Origin: JALOLV01 sp046295175
Lineage (GTDB): Bacteria; Bacteroidota; Bacteroidia; Cytophagales; Spirosomataceae
Direction of reading: 5' to 3'
Length of the DNA: 64,000 nt
Assembly: GCA_046295175.1 (NCBI GenBank)
Contig: JBKBNY010000003.1
Span: forward strand, 248,001 to 312,000
Shown here: piece by piece, positions 9,311 to 18,137 of the stretch
Numbering within the stretch: the stretch's first letter is position 1
Layout: each line of letters begins with the position of its first letter
Program-made: the position numbers and the translations under genes
Notes under the pieces: generated by a model
Told to the model about the DNA's origin: nothing
Seen by the model: the letters and a program-made list of their open reading frames with translations, nothing else
The model's database searches: none

Positions 9311-11056
9311 CTACAAAGCAACAGTATTGACCGAGCTACTCACTGTAAAACTTCCTCTCAGAGTTCCGCCCGAGTAAGTACCAGATGTATAATATCCGCC
9401 AGTGTTATTGCCGGTTATACTGCCGCCTGTGTAGATATTGTATTTTTTGTTAGTAACTAATTTTTCGGATGTAAACACAATCGCACCGTAAGTTTTGGTT
9501 GGTTTAAATGTCACCAATGGTGTTCCGCTCTCGTCGGTTACTGTAAATAGCGTACTTGCTGCGTTGGTTGCCGTAAAGGTCAGTTTCAAAGAATTTACGG
9601 TTGAACTCGTGCTGGGTGCTTGAAACATTCTCGAATTACCACTTCCGCCAGTTGCGATTATTGTACCTTTCGATACGACAAATGTGCCGTTGTAATCAAT
9701 CGGAACTTCGGCTCCCGATGGTCCATGAATGATAAGTGTTCCGTCAGACATGGTGATATTGCCGTTGCTGTCGAGAGGGTCGCCGTTTTGGGCATCCAAT
9801 ACAAATGTGCCACCTTTGATATATATAAACGACCCATCATTTTGCTGGGCATCGGTTCCGGCTGTGGCATTTATGGCATCGTTAGAAGACGTAATATTGA
9901 AATTTCCTTTCTCAAAAGTGATTGTTTTGGCTTCTATTCCTTCAAATGCTTTCGAGATTGTGATATTTCCGTCTTGAATCGTCACCGTCGAATTGGCGTG
10001 AATGCCGTCATCGGCTGATGAAATAGCGAATGTTCCTTTCGTTATAATCACTTCTGTATTGCTATTGACGCCATCGTCTGCCGAGCTAATTGTGGCACTC
10101 GTTACACCCAATTTTACGGTACTACCTCCCTTAAATGCCTTTGCAGATGCCGTTGCGGCTACTGTTCGGCTACTTCCACCACCCGAAGTAATATCGAAAG
10201 TACCGCCGTTTACTGTCAATGTCGTTTCGGCCGAGATGGCATCGCTTTGCGACACAACTTTAAAACTTCCTTTCTCGATTAATACGTAACCATATTTTGT
10301 ATCGCCCTCATAGTCAGACTTTAAACCATCCCCAGCCGTTGTTGTAACATTGATTGTACCATCACGAACTACCAAATAGTCTTTACCTCGGATTCCTTCG
10401 TCTTTGGCATTTACCGTTATGACTCCACTATTGATGACTAACCCATCTTTACCACTGATTCCGTCTTCAAAATTACCATTTACTTGAAGTGTACCTTCTC
10501 CCGAAATTGCCATGTAGCTTTGAGCATAAATGGCAGCGTTTTGCCCTTCGGCCGTGTCGGTGTAGGTAGCACCATCGGTTACTTTATTGGTTGTACCTTT
10601 TGCCAAAAACAAGATTACTTTTTTAGCTTTATCGACAAAAATTGGCGATGTACTGGTATTCGTAACATCTATGCCGTTTAAAATCAATTTTACGGGGTCG
10701 TTTGAGTCGGTTTGTACTTTTATTTGTCCGTTTGTTAACGAACCCGAAATTGAGTATGTACCCGCCGAGCTGATTGTAACGACACTTCCTGATGCTTTTG
10801 CTCCTGAGCCGCTCACAGTTATTGAACTTCCGTTTAGCTTAATAATATTGCTCGTGTTGGCATCGTAAGCGTAGTCGGTGCTACTCACTTCAATCTGGTC
10901 GAGTGGTGTCAGAGAATCTGTTCCGTTGCTTGTACCCGATGTCGAGCCAGTAGTGGTTCCAGTATCTGGGGTTGGGTCTTCTTCCGAATTCAACTTACAC
11001 GAAAATAATCCTCCAACAAAAGCAAAGAGAATTAATAGGGATTTTGAGATGTTCAT
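9311..11056 (-). CDS. Cthe_2159-type carbohydrate-binding beta-helix lipoprotein
   Basis: This 581-residue lipoprotein has a lipobox ending at C20 (GLFSC) and a Thr/Ser/Gly linker (about 22-48). A long right-handed beta-helix follows, with rungs such as DGISGKDGLVINSGVITVNA and DDGIHANSTVTIQDGNITIS. The repeated D-G-I/V at rung turns is typical of family PF14262, whose founding member Cthe_2159 binds acidic polysaccharide and calcium. It lies between CotH and the VTC/DUF4956 pair, and this family does recur beside CotH and VTC genes. It is expected on the cell surface; the ligand (polyuronate or another polyanion) is inferred. Confidence 0.85.
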   Translation of the reverse strand: MNISKSLLILFAFVGGLFSCKLNSEEDPTPDTGTTTGSTSGTSNGTDSLTPLDQIEVSSTDYAYDANTSNIIKLNGSSITVSGSGAKASGSVVTISSAGTYSISGSLTNGQIKVQTDSNDPVKLILNGIDVTNTSTSPIFVDKAKKVILFLAKGTTNKVTDGATYTDTAEGQNAAIYAQSYMAISGEGTLQVNGNFEDGISGKDGLVINSGVITVNAKDEGIRGKDYLVVRDGTINVTTTAGDGLKSDYEGDTKYGYVLIEKGSFKVVSQSDAISAETTLTVNGGTFDITSGGGSSRTVAATASAKAFKGGSTVKLGVTSATISSADDGVNSNTEVIITKGTFAISSADDGIHANSTVTIQDGNITISKAFEGIEAKTITFEKGNFNITSSNDAINATAGTDAQQNDGSFIYIKGGTFVLDAQNGDPLDSNGNITMSDGTLIIHGPSGAEVPIDYNGTFVVSKGTIIATGGSGNSRMFQAPSTSSTVNSLKLTFTATNAASTLFTVTDESGTPLVTFKPTKTYGAIVFTSEKLVTNKKYNIYTGGSITGNNTGGYYTSGTYSGGTLRGSFTVSSSVNTVAL

Positions 11057-11174
11057 AATTTTAATTGGTGATGTTAATTAAATTCTATGACGAGAATCCC
11101 AAAATTTGTGTTGCACTTGTCGTATCAATTGCGGTAAATTGCTTTATTTTATCGGTGAAAATCCAAGAAAAGTA

Positions 11175-12671
11175 CTATTTCAGATAAGCTGCAACTGCTT
11201 GATTGCGTCCGACAACATGGGCTTTTAGTTGGGTAATTGCCGACGTAAAAGCCGCCGAATTAGCCAAGTAAGTATAGCCAGTTTGCTCGGGTTCAGAACC
11301 AATGACATAGTTTTGAATCAAATTGTAGTGTTTGTCGATGATGCTGTTCATTTTGGCTTCGGTGAAATGATTGCTCGTGAATTCTTTTAAATAGTTTTTG
11401 TATTTTGCCAAGTAAGTTGCATCATTGGCCAAGTACCGAATCAATGGCCATTGGGCGGTTACTTCGGTCATTTCGAGCGATACGCCTCTTCCCATTACTC
11501 CCATTCCCTGTACTTGAGTATTGCCAACAGCCGCAGTTGAACTCGTCATTGAGAGGTTGAAATCCCACGGAATCCAAGTCACTTTTTGAGTGGCAGTTGG
11601 GGTGTAGAGGTAATAATTGTGAGCCATTGCCCCATAAGAATCCCAATTGACGATGGTATTATTGATGGCTAAATATTTCAAAAAATGGTCAACATCGAAA
11701 ACTTTCTCAAGATTTGCACGCCAAGTTGCAGCATTTGATGTTCGGGTTGTGGCATTTAAGGCTGTTATCACCGCCTGAACATCGCTCCAGTTGGCGGCGG
11801 TTTCATTATTTTTCTTTTCAAAAACCGATTGATTAAAGGCCGTGAAGTTTGACTCAGGTTTATAAATATTTCCTTTATCTTCGCCAAACTGGTTTTCTAC
11901 CATTGTATCATCAACCACCTCGACCATTGTATAGACTCCACAGTATTTTGAACCGCTGCCAAAATCAATGTAAACTTTATAAAAAGCGGTACGAGCTGCT
12001 GGGATTCCTGCCGAACGGAATAAATCCGAAACGATTTTATCACGCATGAGAGAGTTATCGCCTTGGCCAGGCGAAAAAGAGAATTCTTTGAAACCGTAGA
12101 ATCGCTGATTGAGTGTTTCGGGATATTGGTCTTCAAATTCATCAAATTGTAGCTTGAATGGTAGTTTATAAACACCTGCCCCCCAAGCCTGCGAAAGGCT
12201 CGAATTACCTTTTAGCCTAAATCCGACCTTTTTCCATTCTTTACCATTGAATTTCACCGTTGATTGTACCCAAATTGGGTCTCCGGGAATGATGTCCAAA
12301 GCTCCACCACCAGCATTTCCTCCTTGAATGCCGCCACCATTGGGAGGTGTGCCTCCACCGCCATTAGGAGGTGTACCGCCGCCAGTGGGTAGGGTGCCAC
12401 CTCCTTGCATTCCGCCACCAATACCAGTCATTGTAGCTCGTGTTCCAAAATCATAGCCAGCTTTAGAAACCATATCGGCTTTTATGGCATTCCACTCGGT
12501 GGTTGTCATTGAGATTTCGAGTGTGTTTACTTTGTCTTGTGGAAAAACCGTTTCGTAGTCGGGTGCAGAGTCGTTTGATTGTGCTGGGTCGCTATTAACT
12601 TTATCTGGATTACACGAAGCCAAATAAAATATTAATAAAGAAAGAGATAAAATGATTTTTGTTTTTTTCAT
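11175..12671 (-). CDS. CotH-family kinase, lipoprotein, with Gly/Pro-rich insert (copy 1)
   Basis: This 498-residue lipoprotein has a lipobox ending at C20. The CotH domain is an atypical kinase fold; Bacillus CotH phosphorylates spore-coat proteins. The first strand segment (residues 40-70) is separated from the rest by a Gly/Pro-rich insert at about 84-123. Conserved CotH stations follow: GFRLKGNSS (150-158), YCGVYTMVE (243-251), FDVDHFLKYLAINN (325-338) and WIPWDFN (367-372). It heads the minus-strand cluster and diverges from the LytS/LytTR genes, with a 12-bp direct repeat in the shared upstream region. The lipobox places it in the envelope, so the ATP source and substrate are open questions. 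A paralog is at 16498-17916. Confidence 0.88.
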   Translation of the reverse strand: MKKTKIILSLSLLIFYLASCNPDKVNSDPAQSNDSAPDYETVFPQDKVNTLEISMTTTEWNAIKADMVSKAGYDFGTRATMTGIGGGMQGGGTLPTGGGTPPNGGGGTPPNGGGIQGGNAGGGALDIIPGDPIWVQSTVKFNGKEWKKVGFRLKGNSSLSQAWGAGVYKLPFKLQFDEFEDQYPETLNQRFYGFKEFSFSPGQGDNSLMRDKIVSDLFRSAGIPAARTAFYKVYIDFGSGSKYCGVYTMVEVVDDTMVENQFGEDKGNIYKPESNFTAFNQSVFEKKNNETAANWSDVQAVITALNATTRTSNAATWRANLEKVFDVDHFLKYLAINNTIVNWDSYGAMAHNYYLYTPTATQKVTWIPWDFNLSMTSSTAAVGNTQVQGMGVMGRGVSLEMTEVTAQWPLIRYLANDATYLAKYKNYLKEFTSNHFTEAKMNSIIDKHYNLIQNYVIGSEPEQTGYTYLANSAAFTSAITQLKAHVVGRNQAVAAYLK

Positions 12672-12757
12672 AATGTTACTCGATTATCATTCGATGATGC
12701 TGTTTCAATCCAAGAGACGATGATTCAAATAACATTAGATGCACCCTTTTTACTGTG

Positions 12758-12790
12758 TGTAGATTGATGTTTGTTTTTTGTAGATTGATG
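12758..12790. promoter_or_regulatory. Candidate LytTR response-regulator site: direct repeat with 21-bp period
   Basis: TGTAGATTGATG occurs twice exactly, at 12758-12769 and 12779-12790, with starts 21 bp apart (two helical turns). Extending by four bases gives 15 of 16 matches. LytTR proteins typically bind two ~9-bp direct repeats separated by about 12 bp, which is the same spacing. The repeat lies between the divergent CotH gene and the LytS/LytTR operon, so it is a candidate site for that regulator. Confidence 0.5.
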
Positions 12791-12843
12791 GTTGAAAGAT
12801 ACCCAAAAAATGAAGCTAAATTGCATCAATAAATTTATTGTAG

Positions 12844-13899
12844 ATGAGGTTTATCGAGCGAAGTAAATGGTTTTTACATATACTGGGTTGGTTGTTATTT
12901 ATTAGCAGCCCGATTTTGCTTGTCCCCCCTAATAATTCAAGAATAATCATTGATTATAGGTTTTTGTTGTTTCTATTTACCGAAAATCTCCCAATCCTTA
13001 TCTTTTTCTATATCAATCTATATTGGCTGACACCTACATTTTTGGTAGATAAAAAGTTACTAAAATTTGTTTTGATAATTGTTTTGTTATTCGTGGTAAG
13101 TTTTACAATTTCAATAACACTATTTAGGTTTAGTTTTCCAATACCTACACCAATGCCTCCACCTGCAATATCGAAAATGCCTATGATGATACTTCCAGGT
13201 TTAATCAGGTATTTTCTGACATTTACTTTTGCCGGATTGGTGAGTTCGGTTTTGGTTTTGGTACAAGACCGTGTGAAAACAAGAGAAATGCAACAAAAAA
13301 TTTTGTTTGAGAAAACAAATGCCGAACTCGAAGTACTAAAGCTCCAAATTAGTCCTCATTTTTTATTTAATACTCTTAATAACATTAGATGGCTCGCTCG
13401 ACAAAAATCTGATAAAACCGAAGATGCCGTGGTTAAATTATCGACCTTGTTGAGGTATATTCTTTACCAAGCCAAAGAAAGTAAAGTTGAGCTAAGTCAA
13501 GAAATAAAACATCTTGAAGACTTTATCACTCTCCAAAGAATGCGTCTTACCGACCGCACAACAGTTGAGTTTGTTTGTCAAGGCGAAACCGATAAATATC
13601 TGATAGAGCCACTCTTGTTTATTCCGTTTGTAGAGAATGCTTTCAAATATGGAGTTCACAGTCAATTACGCTCAAATATTGCAATATCTATCAATGTTAC
13701 TGATGATTTACTTGTGTTTATGGTCAAAAATGCAGTTTTTGATAAAAAAAACACGATTGAAGTCGAAAGTTCCGGAATCGGTATTGCAAATGTTGAGAAA
13801 AGACTAAAGTTGATTTATCCTGAAACTCACGACTTGAAGATAACTGAAGATGATAAATTCTACGAGGTCAAATTAATGATAAAACTGGCGAATGAATAA
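12844..13899 (+). CDS. LytS-family sensor histidine kinase
   Basis: This 351-residue inner-membrane sensor has four N-terminal membrane segments within residues 10-145 and no large extracytoplasmic domain. A His_kinase (PF06580) domain follows with ISPHFLFNTLNNIRWLARQ, where H near 171 is the phosphate acceptor. The ATPase part carries FIPFVENAFKYGV (N box) and SSGIGIANVEKRL (G box). Its stop overlaps the response regulator by 8 bases, so the pair is one operon. It diverges from the CotH-VTC cluster and is a good candidate to control it. Confidence 0.9.
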   Translation: MRFIERSKWFLHILGWLLFISSPILLVPPNNSRIIIDYRFLLFLFTENLPILIFFYINLYWLTPTFLVDKKLLKFVLIIVLLFVVSFTISITLFRFSFPIPTPMPPPAISKMPMMILPGLIRYFLTFTFAGLVSSVLVLVQDRVKTREMQQKILFEKTNAELEVLKLQISPHFLFNTLNNIRWLARQKSDKTEDAVVKLSTLLRYILYQAKESKVELSQEIKHLEDFITLQRMRLTDRTTVEFVCQGETDKYLIEPLLFIPFVENAFKYGVHSQLRSNIAISINVTDDLLVFMVKNAVFDKKNTIEVESSGIGIANVEKRLKLIYPETHDLKITEDDKFYEVKLMIKLANE

Positions 13900-14587
13900 G
13901 ATAAAATGCATAGCGATTGACGATGAGCCTTTTGCCTTAGAAATCATTGCCGATGATATAGGACGGATTCCGTATTTAGAATTTCGAGGTAAATACTCAA
14001 GCACAGCCGAGGCCTTTGATAATTTGGATGGGATAGATTTACTTTTTCTTGATATTCAGATGCCGACCCAAACTGGAACACAGTTTTTGAAGAGTTTGGA
14101 TAACCCACCAATGGTTATTTTTACGACTGCCTATCAGCAATACGCTCTCGAGGGATTCGACCTCAAAGTTGTAGATTATCTCCTAAAACCTATTCCGTTT
14201 GAGCGTTTTCAGCAGGCTACTGAACGAGCGTATGATTTGTTTTTGCTCAAGAAAAATCAGACTGTCGAGCGGTATTATTTGATTGTTAATTCCGAATACA
14301 AAAAGATAAAGATTTATTTGGATGAAATTCTCTACATCGAAGGCCTAAAAGATTATGTCAAAATCTTCCTCAAAAATCAACGAAAGCCGATTCTTACCCG
14401 TCTAAATCTGAAAGGAATCGAAGCAAAACTACCCGAAAATGGCTTTTGTAGAGTGCATAATTCGTTTTTGGTTGCCCTCAATCAGGTAAATTCATATCAA
14501 AAAAATCGACTCGTTGTCGAAGGTATCGAAATTCCGATTGGAGCGAGATTTTACGAAGATTTTCTTGAAAAAATGGCCAAAAGCTAA
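13892..14587 (+). CDS. LytTR-family response regulator
   Basis: This 231-residue cytoplasmic regulator has an N-terminal receiver domain (1-120) with acidic pocket D10/D11, phospho-acceptor D54 in LLFLDIQMP, the Thr station in VIFTTAYQQ and the Lys in YLLKPIPFERF. The C-terminal half (about 130-231) is a LytTR DNA-binding domain (EILYIEGLKDYVKIFL, FCRVHNSFLVALNQV). It is the partner of the overlapping LytS kinase. LytTR proteins bind paired direct repeats about 21 bp apart, and such a repeat lies upstream at 12758-12790. The gene may therefore regulate the CotH operon and its own. Confidence 0.92.
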   Translation: MNKIKCIAIDDEPFALEIIADDIGRIPYLEFRGKYSSTAEAFDNLDGIDLLFLDIQMPTQTGTQFLKSLDNPPMVIFTTAYQQYALEGFDLKVVDYLLKPIPFERFQQATERAYDLFLLKKNQTVERYYLIVNSEYKKIKIYLDEILYIEGLKDYVKIFLKNQRKPILTRLNLKGIEAKLPENGFCRVHNSFLVALNQVNSYQKNRLVVEGIEIPIGARFYEDFLEKMAKS

Positions 14588-14755
14588 TTCAGCCTCTTGT
14601 TTTTTTTACTTAGAATAACTTTTACGATAAATTTTAGGTCGATTCTACCTACGCACCAAAAAGTATGTATCAAAACTTTGTCTTGATTGATGCTTAAATA
14701 GCAAAACTTTTTGATATTTACATTTTTGAAACAGCACTTATTACTTCCCAAAATT

Positions 14756-15778
14756 ATGCACATAGGCAAAGGCTACACCTTCAAAGAAGTCATCGTTTGG
14801 ACGAGCAGAGATATTATTTTTCTCTTAATCTTAGCGGCTATTCCCACCACATTGTATCAGCTTTTTCACTGGAAATGGCTTTCGCTACCGTGGTTGCCCA
14901 TCGCTTTATTAGGTACAGCCGTGGCTTTTGTGATTGGTTTTAAAAATAACGCCTCATACGACCGTACTTGGGAAGCCCGCCGAATTTGGGGAAGTATCAT
15001 CAATTTTAGTCGAACATGGGGCATCATGGTAAAAGATTATGTGGCCGCTAATCATAGCAAAACGCCTATTTCGGAGGAAGAACTGGCAGCCATTCATCTG
15101 AAATTGTATAACCGCCATTTTGCATGGCTTACCGCTTTGAGGTTTCAGTTGCGTGAATCCAGAAATTGGGAAAGTATGCAGTTAGTACATAACCAAAAGT
15201 ACCGAAATGCCTTTTTTCAAGTAGAAGAACACAATCAGAAAGTAGAAGACGTACTGAAAAAATACTTGGATGAGGATGAATTTCAACTCATATTGAAAAA
15301 GAATAACAAAGCGGCACAAATCATGGCTTTACAAAGTAAACATTTGAAAGAATTGCTCGATAAGGGATTAATAGAAGATTTTAGGCACATGGAATTAGAA
15401 CGCATTTTAATGGAGTTTTATAACCAACAAGGGGCAAGCGAACGCATCAAGAATTTTCCGTATCCTCGCCAGTTTTCGAGTCTGAATAACTGGTTTATCA
15501 AGATTTTTGTAACCCTTGTGCCGTTTGGGATGTTGAATGAATTTGAAGAATTAGGGTCACACATGATTTGGTTGACGATTCCGTTTGCGGCACTGAGTGG
15601 ATGGATTTTTACAACGATGGAACGCATAGGGGAGGTTTCTGAAAACCCATTTGAAGGTAGCAGTAACGATATTCCAATAACTTCAATGGCAAGAACCATC
15701 GAGATTGATATGCTTGAGATGTTGCACATTCAGCATGATTTAAAACCTATTCCTTCACAAAATAACATTCTTACGTAA
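14756..15778 (+). CDS. Bestrophin-family anion channel
   Basis: This inner-membrane protein of about 340 residues has the family start MHIGKGYTFKEVIVWTSRDI and membrane segments near IIFLLILAAIPTTLYQLF and WLPIALLGTAVAFVIGF. The signature KNNASYDRTWEARRIWG follows, with a further hydrophobic pair near the C-terminus. Bacterial bestrophins form pentameric anion channels. I chose the ATG at 14756 because homologs begin there; a TTG 45 bases upstream would add a poorly fitting extension. One base separates its stop from the carbonic anhydrase start, so bicarbonate is the likely permeant anion. Neighbours on both sides are CotH-related. Confidence 0.88.
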   Translation: MHIGKGYTFKEVIVWTSRDIIFLLILAAIPTTLYQLFHWKWLSLPWLPIALLGTAVAFVIGFKNNASYDRTWEARRIWGSIINFSRTWGIMVKDYVAANHSKTPISEEELAAIHLKLYNRHFAWLTALRFQLRESRNWESMQLVHNQKYRNAFFQVEEHNQKVEDVLKKYLDEDEFQLILKKNNKAAQIMALQSKHLKELLDKGLIEDFRHMELERILMEFYNQQGASERIKNFPYPRQFSSLNNWFIKIFVTLVPFGMLNEFEELGSHMIWLTIPFAALSGWIFTTMERIGEVSENPFEGSSNDIPITSMARTIEIDMLEMLHIQHDLKPIPSQNNILT

Positions 15779-15779
15779 G

Positions 15780-16430
15780 ATGACATTTGAAACCGTATTT
15801 AAAAATAACGAAAAGTGGGTCGAAGAAAAATTGAGTATAGACCCCTTGTATTTTGAAAAATTATCGAAAGGGCAACACCCCGAATTTCTCTATATTGGTT
15901 GTAGCGATAGCCGTGTGACCGCCGAAGATTTGATGGGGGTAAATCCTGGCGAAGTGTTTATTCATCGAAATATCGCTAATCAGGTAGTACCCACCGACAA
16001 CAACATCAACGCCGTGATTCAGTATGCTGTTGAGCATCTGAAAGTGAAACATATCATCATTTGTGGACATTACGAATGTGGAGGTGTAAAAGCAGCTTTG
16101 CACCCAAGCGATATGGGGCAACTTAATAGTTGGTTACAAACCCTCAGAGATGTACGAAGATTACACAAGACAGAGTTGGATAACATCAAAGACGAACAAC
16201 AGTTATTTGACCGCTTAGTAGAGCTTAATGTCAGAGAGCAGTGTATGAATATCATCAAAATTGACCACGTACAACGCAGTTGGTACAAAACGGGTTTTCC
16301 GCAGATTCACGGTTGGGTGTTTAATGTCCGCAACGGTAAATTGATTGATTTGGGTCTGAATATGGAAAAAGAGTTTATGGAAATCCGTGAGATTTATGAT
16401 TTAAAACCACTCGAAAGTGAGGGTAGATAA
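15780..16430 (+). CDS. Beta-class carbonic anhydrase
   Basis: This 216-residue cytoplasmic enzyme interconverts CO2 and bicarbonate. Zinc ligands are C41, H97 and C100, in YIGCSDSRV and IICGHYECGG. The D43/R45 dyad of the family is present, as is FIHRNIANQV. The length is normal for the clade. Its ATG starts one base after the bestrophin stop, so the two are one transcript and probably one bicarbonate-handling unit. It ends at a strong hairpin that faces the convergent second CotH gene. Confidence 0.95.
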   Translation: MTFETVFKNNEKWVEEKLSIDPLYFEKLSKGQHPEFLYIGCSDSRVTAEDLMGVNPGEVFIHRNIANQVVPTDNNINAVIQYAVEHLKVKHIIICGHYECGGVKAALHPSDMGQLNSWLQTLRDVRRLHKTELDNIKDEQQLFDRLVELNVREQCMNIIKIDHVQRSWYKTGFPQIHGWVFNVRNGKLIDLGLNMEKEFMEIREIYDLKPLESEGR

Positions 16431-16444
16431 CAGCCTGAATTCAC

Positions 16445-16484
16445 TTTGGGGCAAACCTTTAATCTATGTCAGGTTTGCCCCAAA
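16445..16484. terminator. Bidirectional terminator between carbonic anhydrase and second CotH
   Basis: A perfect 14-bp stem is formed by 16445-16458 (TTTGGGGCAAACCT) and 16471-16484. It sits between the convergent stops at 16430 and 16498. Confidence 0.8.
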
Positions 16485-16497
16485 TAAATTAAACTAC

Positions 16498-17916
16498 TCA
16501 TTTCAAAAAATCCTTCACTGCTTGATTACGAGTAATTACGTGCTGTTTCAGAATTGGTAAGGCGGCTGTAAAATTATTGACATTGCCAAGATTTGAATAC
16601 GGTGCAACTTCTTTCTCTGTTCCGTTTACATAGGGCGAGATGAGATTAGTTGCCTTATCAAAAATCGCATTCATTTTGGTGGTTGTGAATACGTTATCAT
16701 TAAACTCCTTGACATAAGATTTGTATTTGGCATAATAAACGGGGTCATCGGCAACGTATTTGATAAGTGGCCAGTTATTGGCAACACCTGCCAACGATAA
16801 CTGAACCCGCACTTGCGAGGTTAGGGCTTCGTTGTTATCCCACGGAATCCAAGTGAGTTTATTGGTAGGGTGATTATACAGATAATGATTGTGTGCCATT
16901 GCCCCGTAAGTATCCCAATTGACGAGCGTTGTGTTCACCGCCAGCCATTTTACAAATTGGTCCATGTGCATATATTTTTCTAGTTCGGCACGCCAAGCGG
17001 CCGGATTTGAAGTTCTGGTAGCCGAATTCAAAGCCGTTATTGCTCCCTTAACATCGCTCCAGTCGGCTGCATCTTCGTTGTTTTTCTTTTCAAAATTGGT
17101 TTGATTAAAAGTCGTAAAATTCGATTCGGGTTTATAAATATTACCCTTTTCTTCACCAAATTGGGTTTCTACCATTGTATCCTCCGGAATCTCGACAGCT
17201 GTATAAATTCCGCAATATTTTTTACCTTCACCAAAATCAATGTAAACTTTGTAGAATGCTGTTTGAGCCGATGGTATCCCCGCCATTCTGAAAATTTCTG
17301 GCGTTACTTTTTCACGAATCAATGAATTATCCTTCACACCAGCCGACATCGAAAGTTCTTTAAATCCATAAAAACGCTGGTCTTCAATTTGCGGATATTT
17401 ATCTTCAAATCTATCAAAATTTAACCTAAAAGGCAGTTTATAAATACCACTTCGCCAAGTAGCACTGAGAGTAGAGTTGCCCTTCAATCGAAAACCAACT
17501 TTATACCATTCTTTACCATTGAATTTCATCGAAACTGCTACATAATCGGTTTCTTCACCCGATAACGCACCTCCGCCACCACCCATAGGTTGCCCACCAC
17601 CTCCACCAACTTGTCCGCCTCCAGTTTGGCCACCACCAGCCCCAAACGTACCTTTGCCGAGTGCTACCATATTGTCTTTAATGGCTTGCCAATCGGCAGT
17701 AGTCATCGTAATTTCGATAGTATTTACAGAATTTTGTGGAAAAACTACGTCGTAATTTGGAGTTCCTTTTTTGCTATGAGTAGCTTCTGTCCAGTCGGGA
17801 GTTGAGATTTTTATGGAGCCATCAGCTTGTGCTGGCTCTAAGTTAGATAGTTTACAGCCATTCAAGATTCCAATCAGTGCAATAATTAGGGCTATTTTTA
17901 ATGGTGTTTGTTTCAT
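16498..17916 (-). CDS. CotH-family kinase, lipoprotein, with Gly-rich insert (copy 2)
   Basis: This 472-residue paralog of the CotH at 11175-12671 has a lipobox ending at C21 (ILNGC). It carries the same stations: GFRLKGNST (141-149), KYCGIYTAVE, MDQFVKWLAVNTTLVNWDTYG and WIPWDNNEAL. A Gly-rich insert at about residues 92-120 occupies the same place as in copy 1 but differs in sequence (rich in GGGQ rather than TPPNGGG). It lies apart from the VTC cluster, beyond the bestrophin and carbonic anhydrase genes, and diverges from the GH13 gene. A 10-bp ATTAGATGCA sequence 49 bases upstream of its start also occurs 63 bases upstream of copy 1. Confidence 0.88.
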   Translation of the reverse strand: MKQTPLKIALIIALIGILNGCKLSNLEPAQADGSIKISTPDWTEATHSKKGTPNYDVVFPQNSVNTIEITMTTADWQAIKDNMVALGKGTFGAGGGQTGGGQVGGGGGQPMGGGGGALSGEETDYVAVSMKFNGKEWYKVGFRLKGNSTLSATWRSGIYKLPFRLNFDRFEDKYPQIEDQRFYGFKELSMSAGVKDNSLIREKVTPEIFRMAGIPSAQTAFYKVYIDFGEGKKYCGIYTAVEIPEDTMVETQFGEEKGNIYKPESNFTTFNQTNFEKKNNEDAADWSDVKGAITALNSATRTSNPAAWRAELEKYMHMDQFVKWLAVNTTLVNWDTYGAMAHNHYLYNHPTNKLTWIPWDNNEALTSQVRVQLSLAGVANNWPLIKYVADDPVYYAKYKSYVKEFNDNVFTTTKMNAIFDKATNLISPYVNGTEKEVAPYSNLGNVNNFTAALPILKQHVITRNQAVKDFLK

Positions 17917-18137
17917 AGTTTTCTAATTTGGGAAGTTTAGCATAATGACGATTCATTGTATCAAATTAGATGCAAGGACTTCAAAAAACTTGCGGAGTTA
18001 TTTGTCGGTCAAATAATTTTTAGTTTCAATTAACCACTTATTCTCAATAGGTTTTATCTATAAATTTTACAAATAGATATTGGATTAATTAAAAAATACT
18101 ATTTTTACAGTACGAAATACTTTAACTATAACAAAAC

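Noticed and set aside
14711..14755. TTG start 45 bases upstream of the bestrophin ATG
   Set aside because: Family members begin with MHxGKxYT, which is the ATG at 14756.
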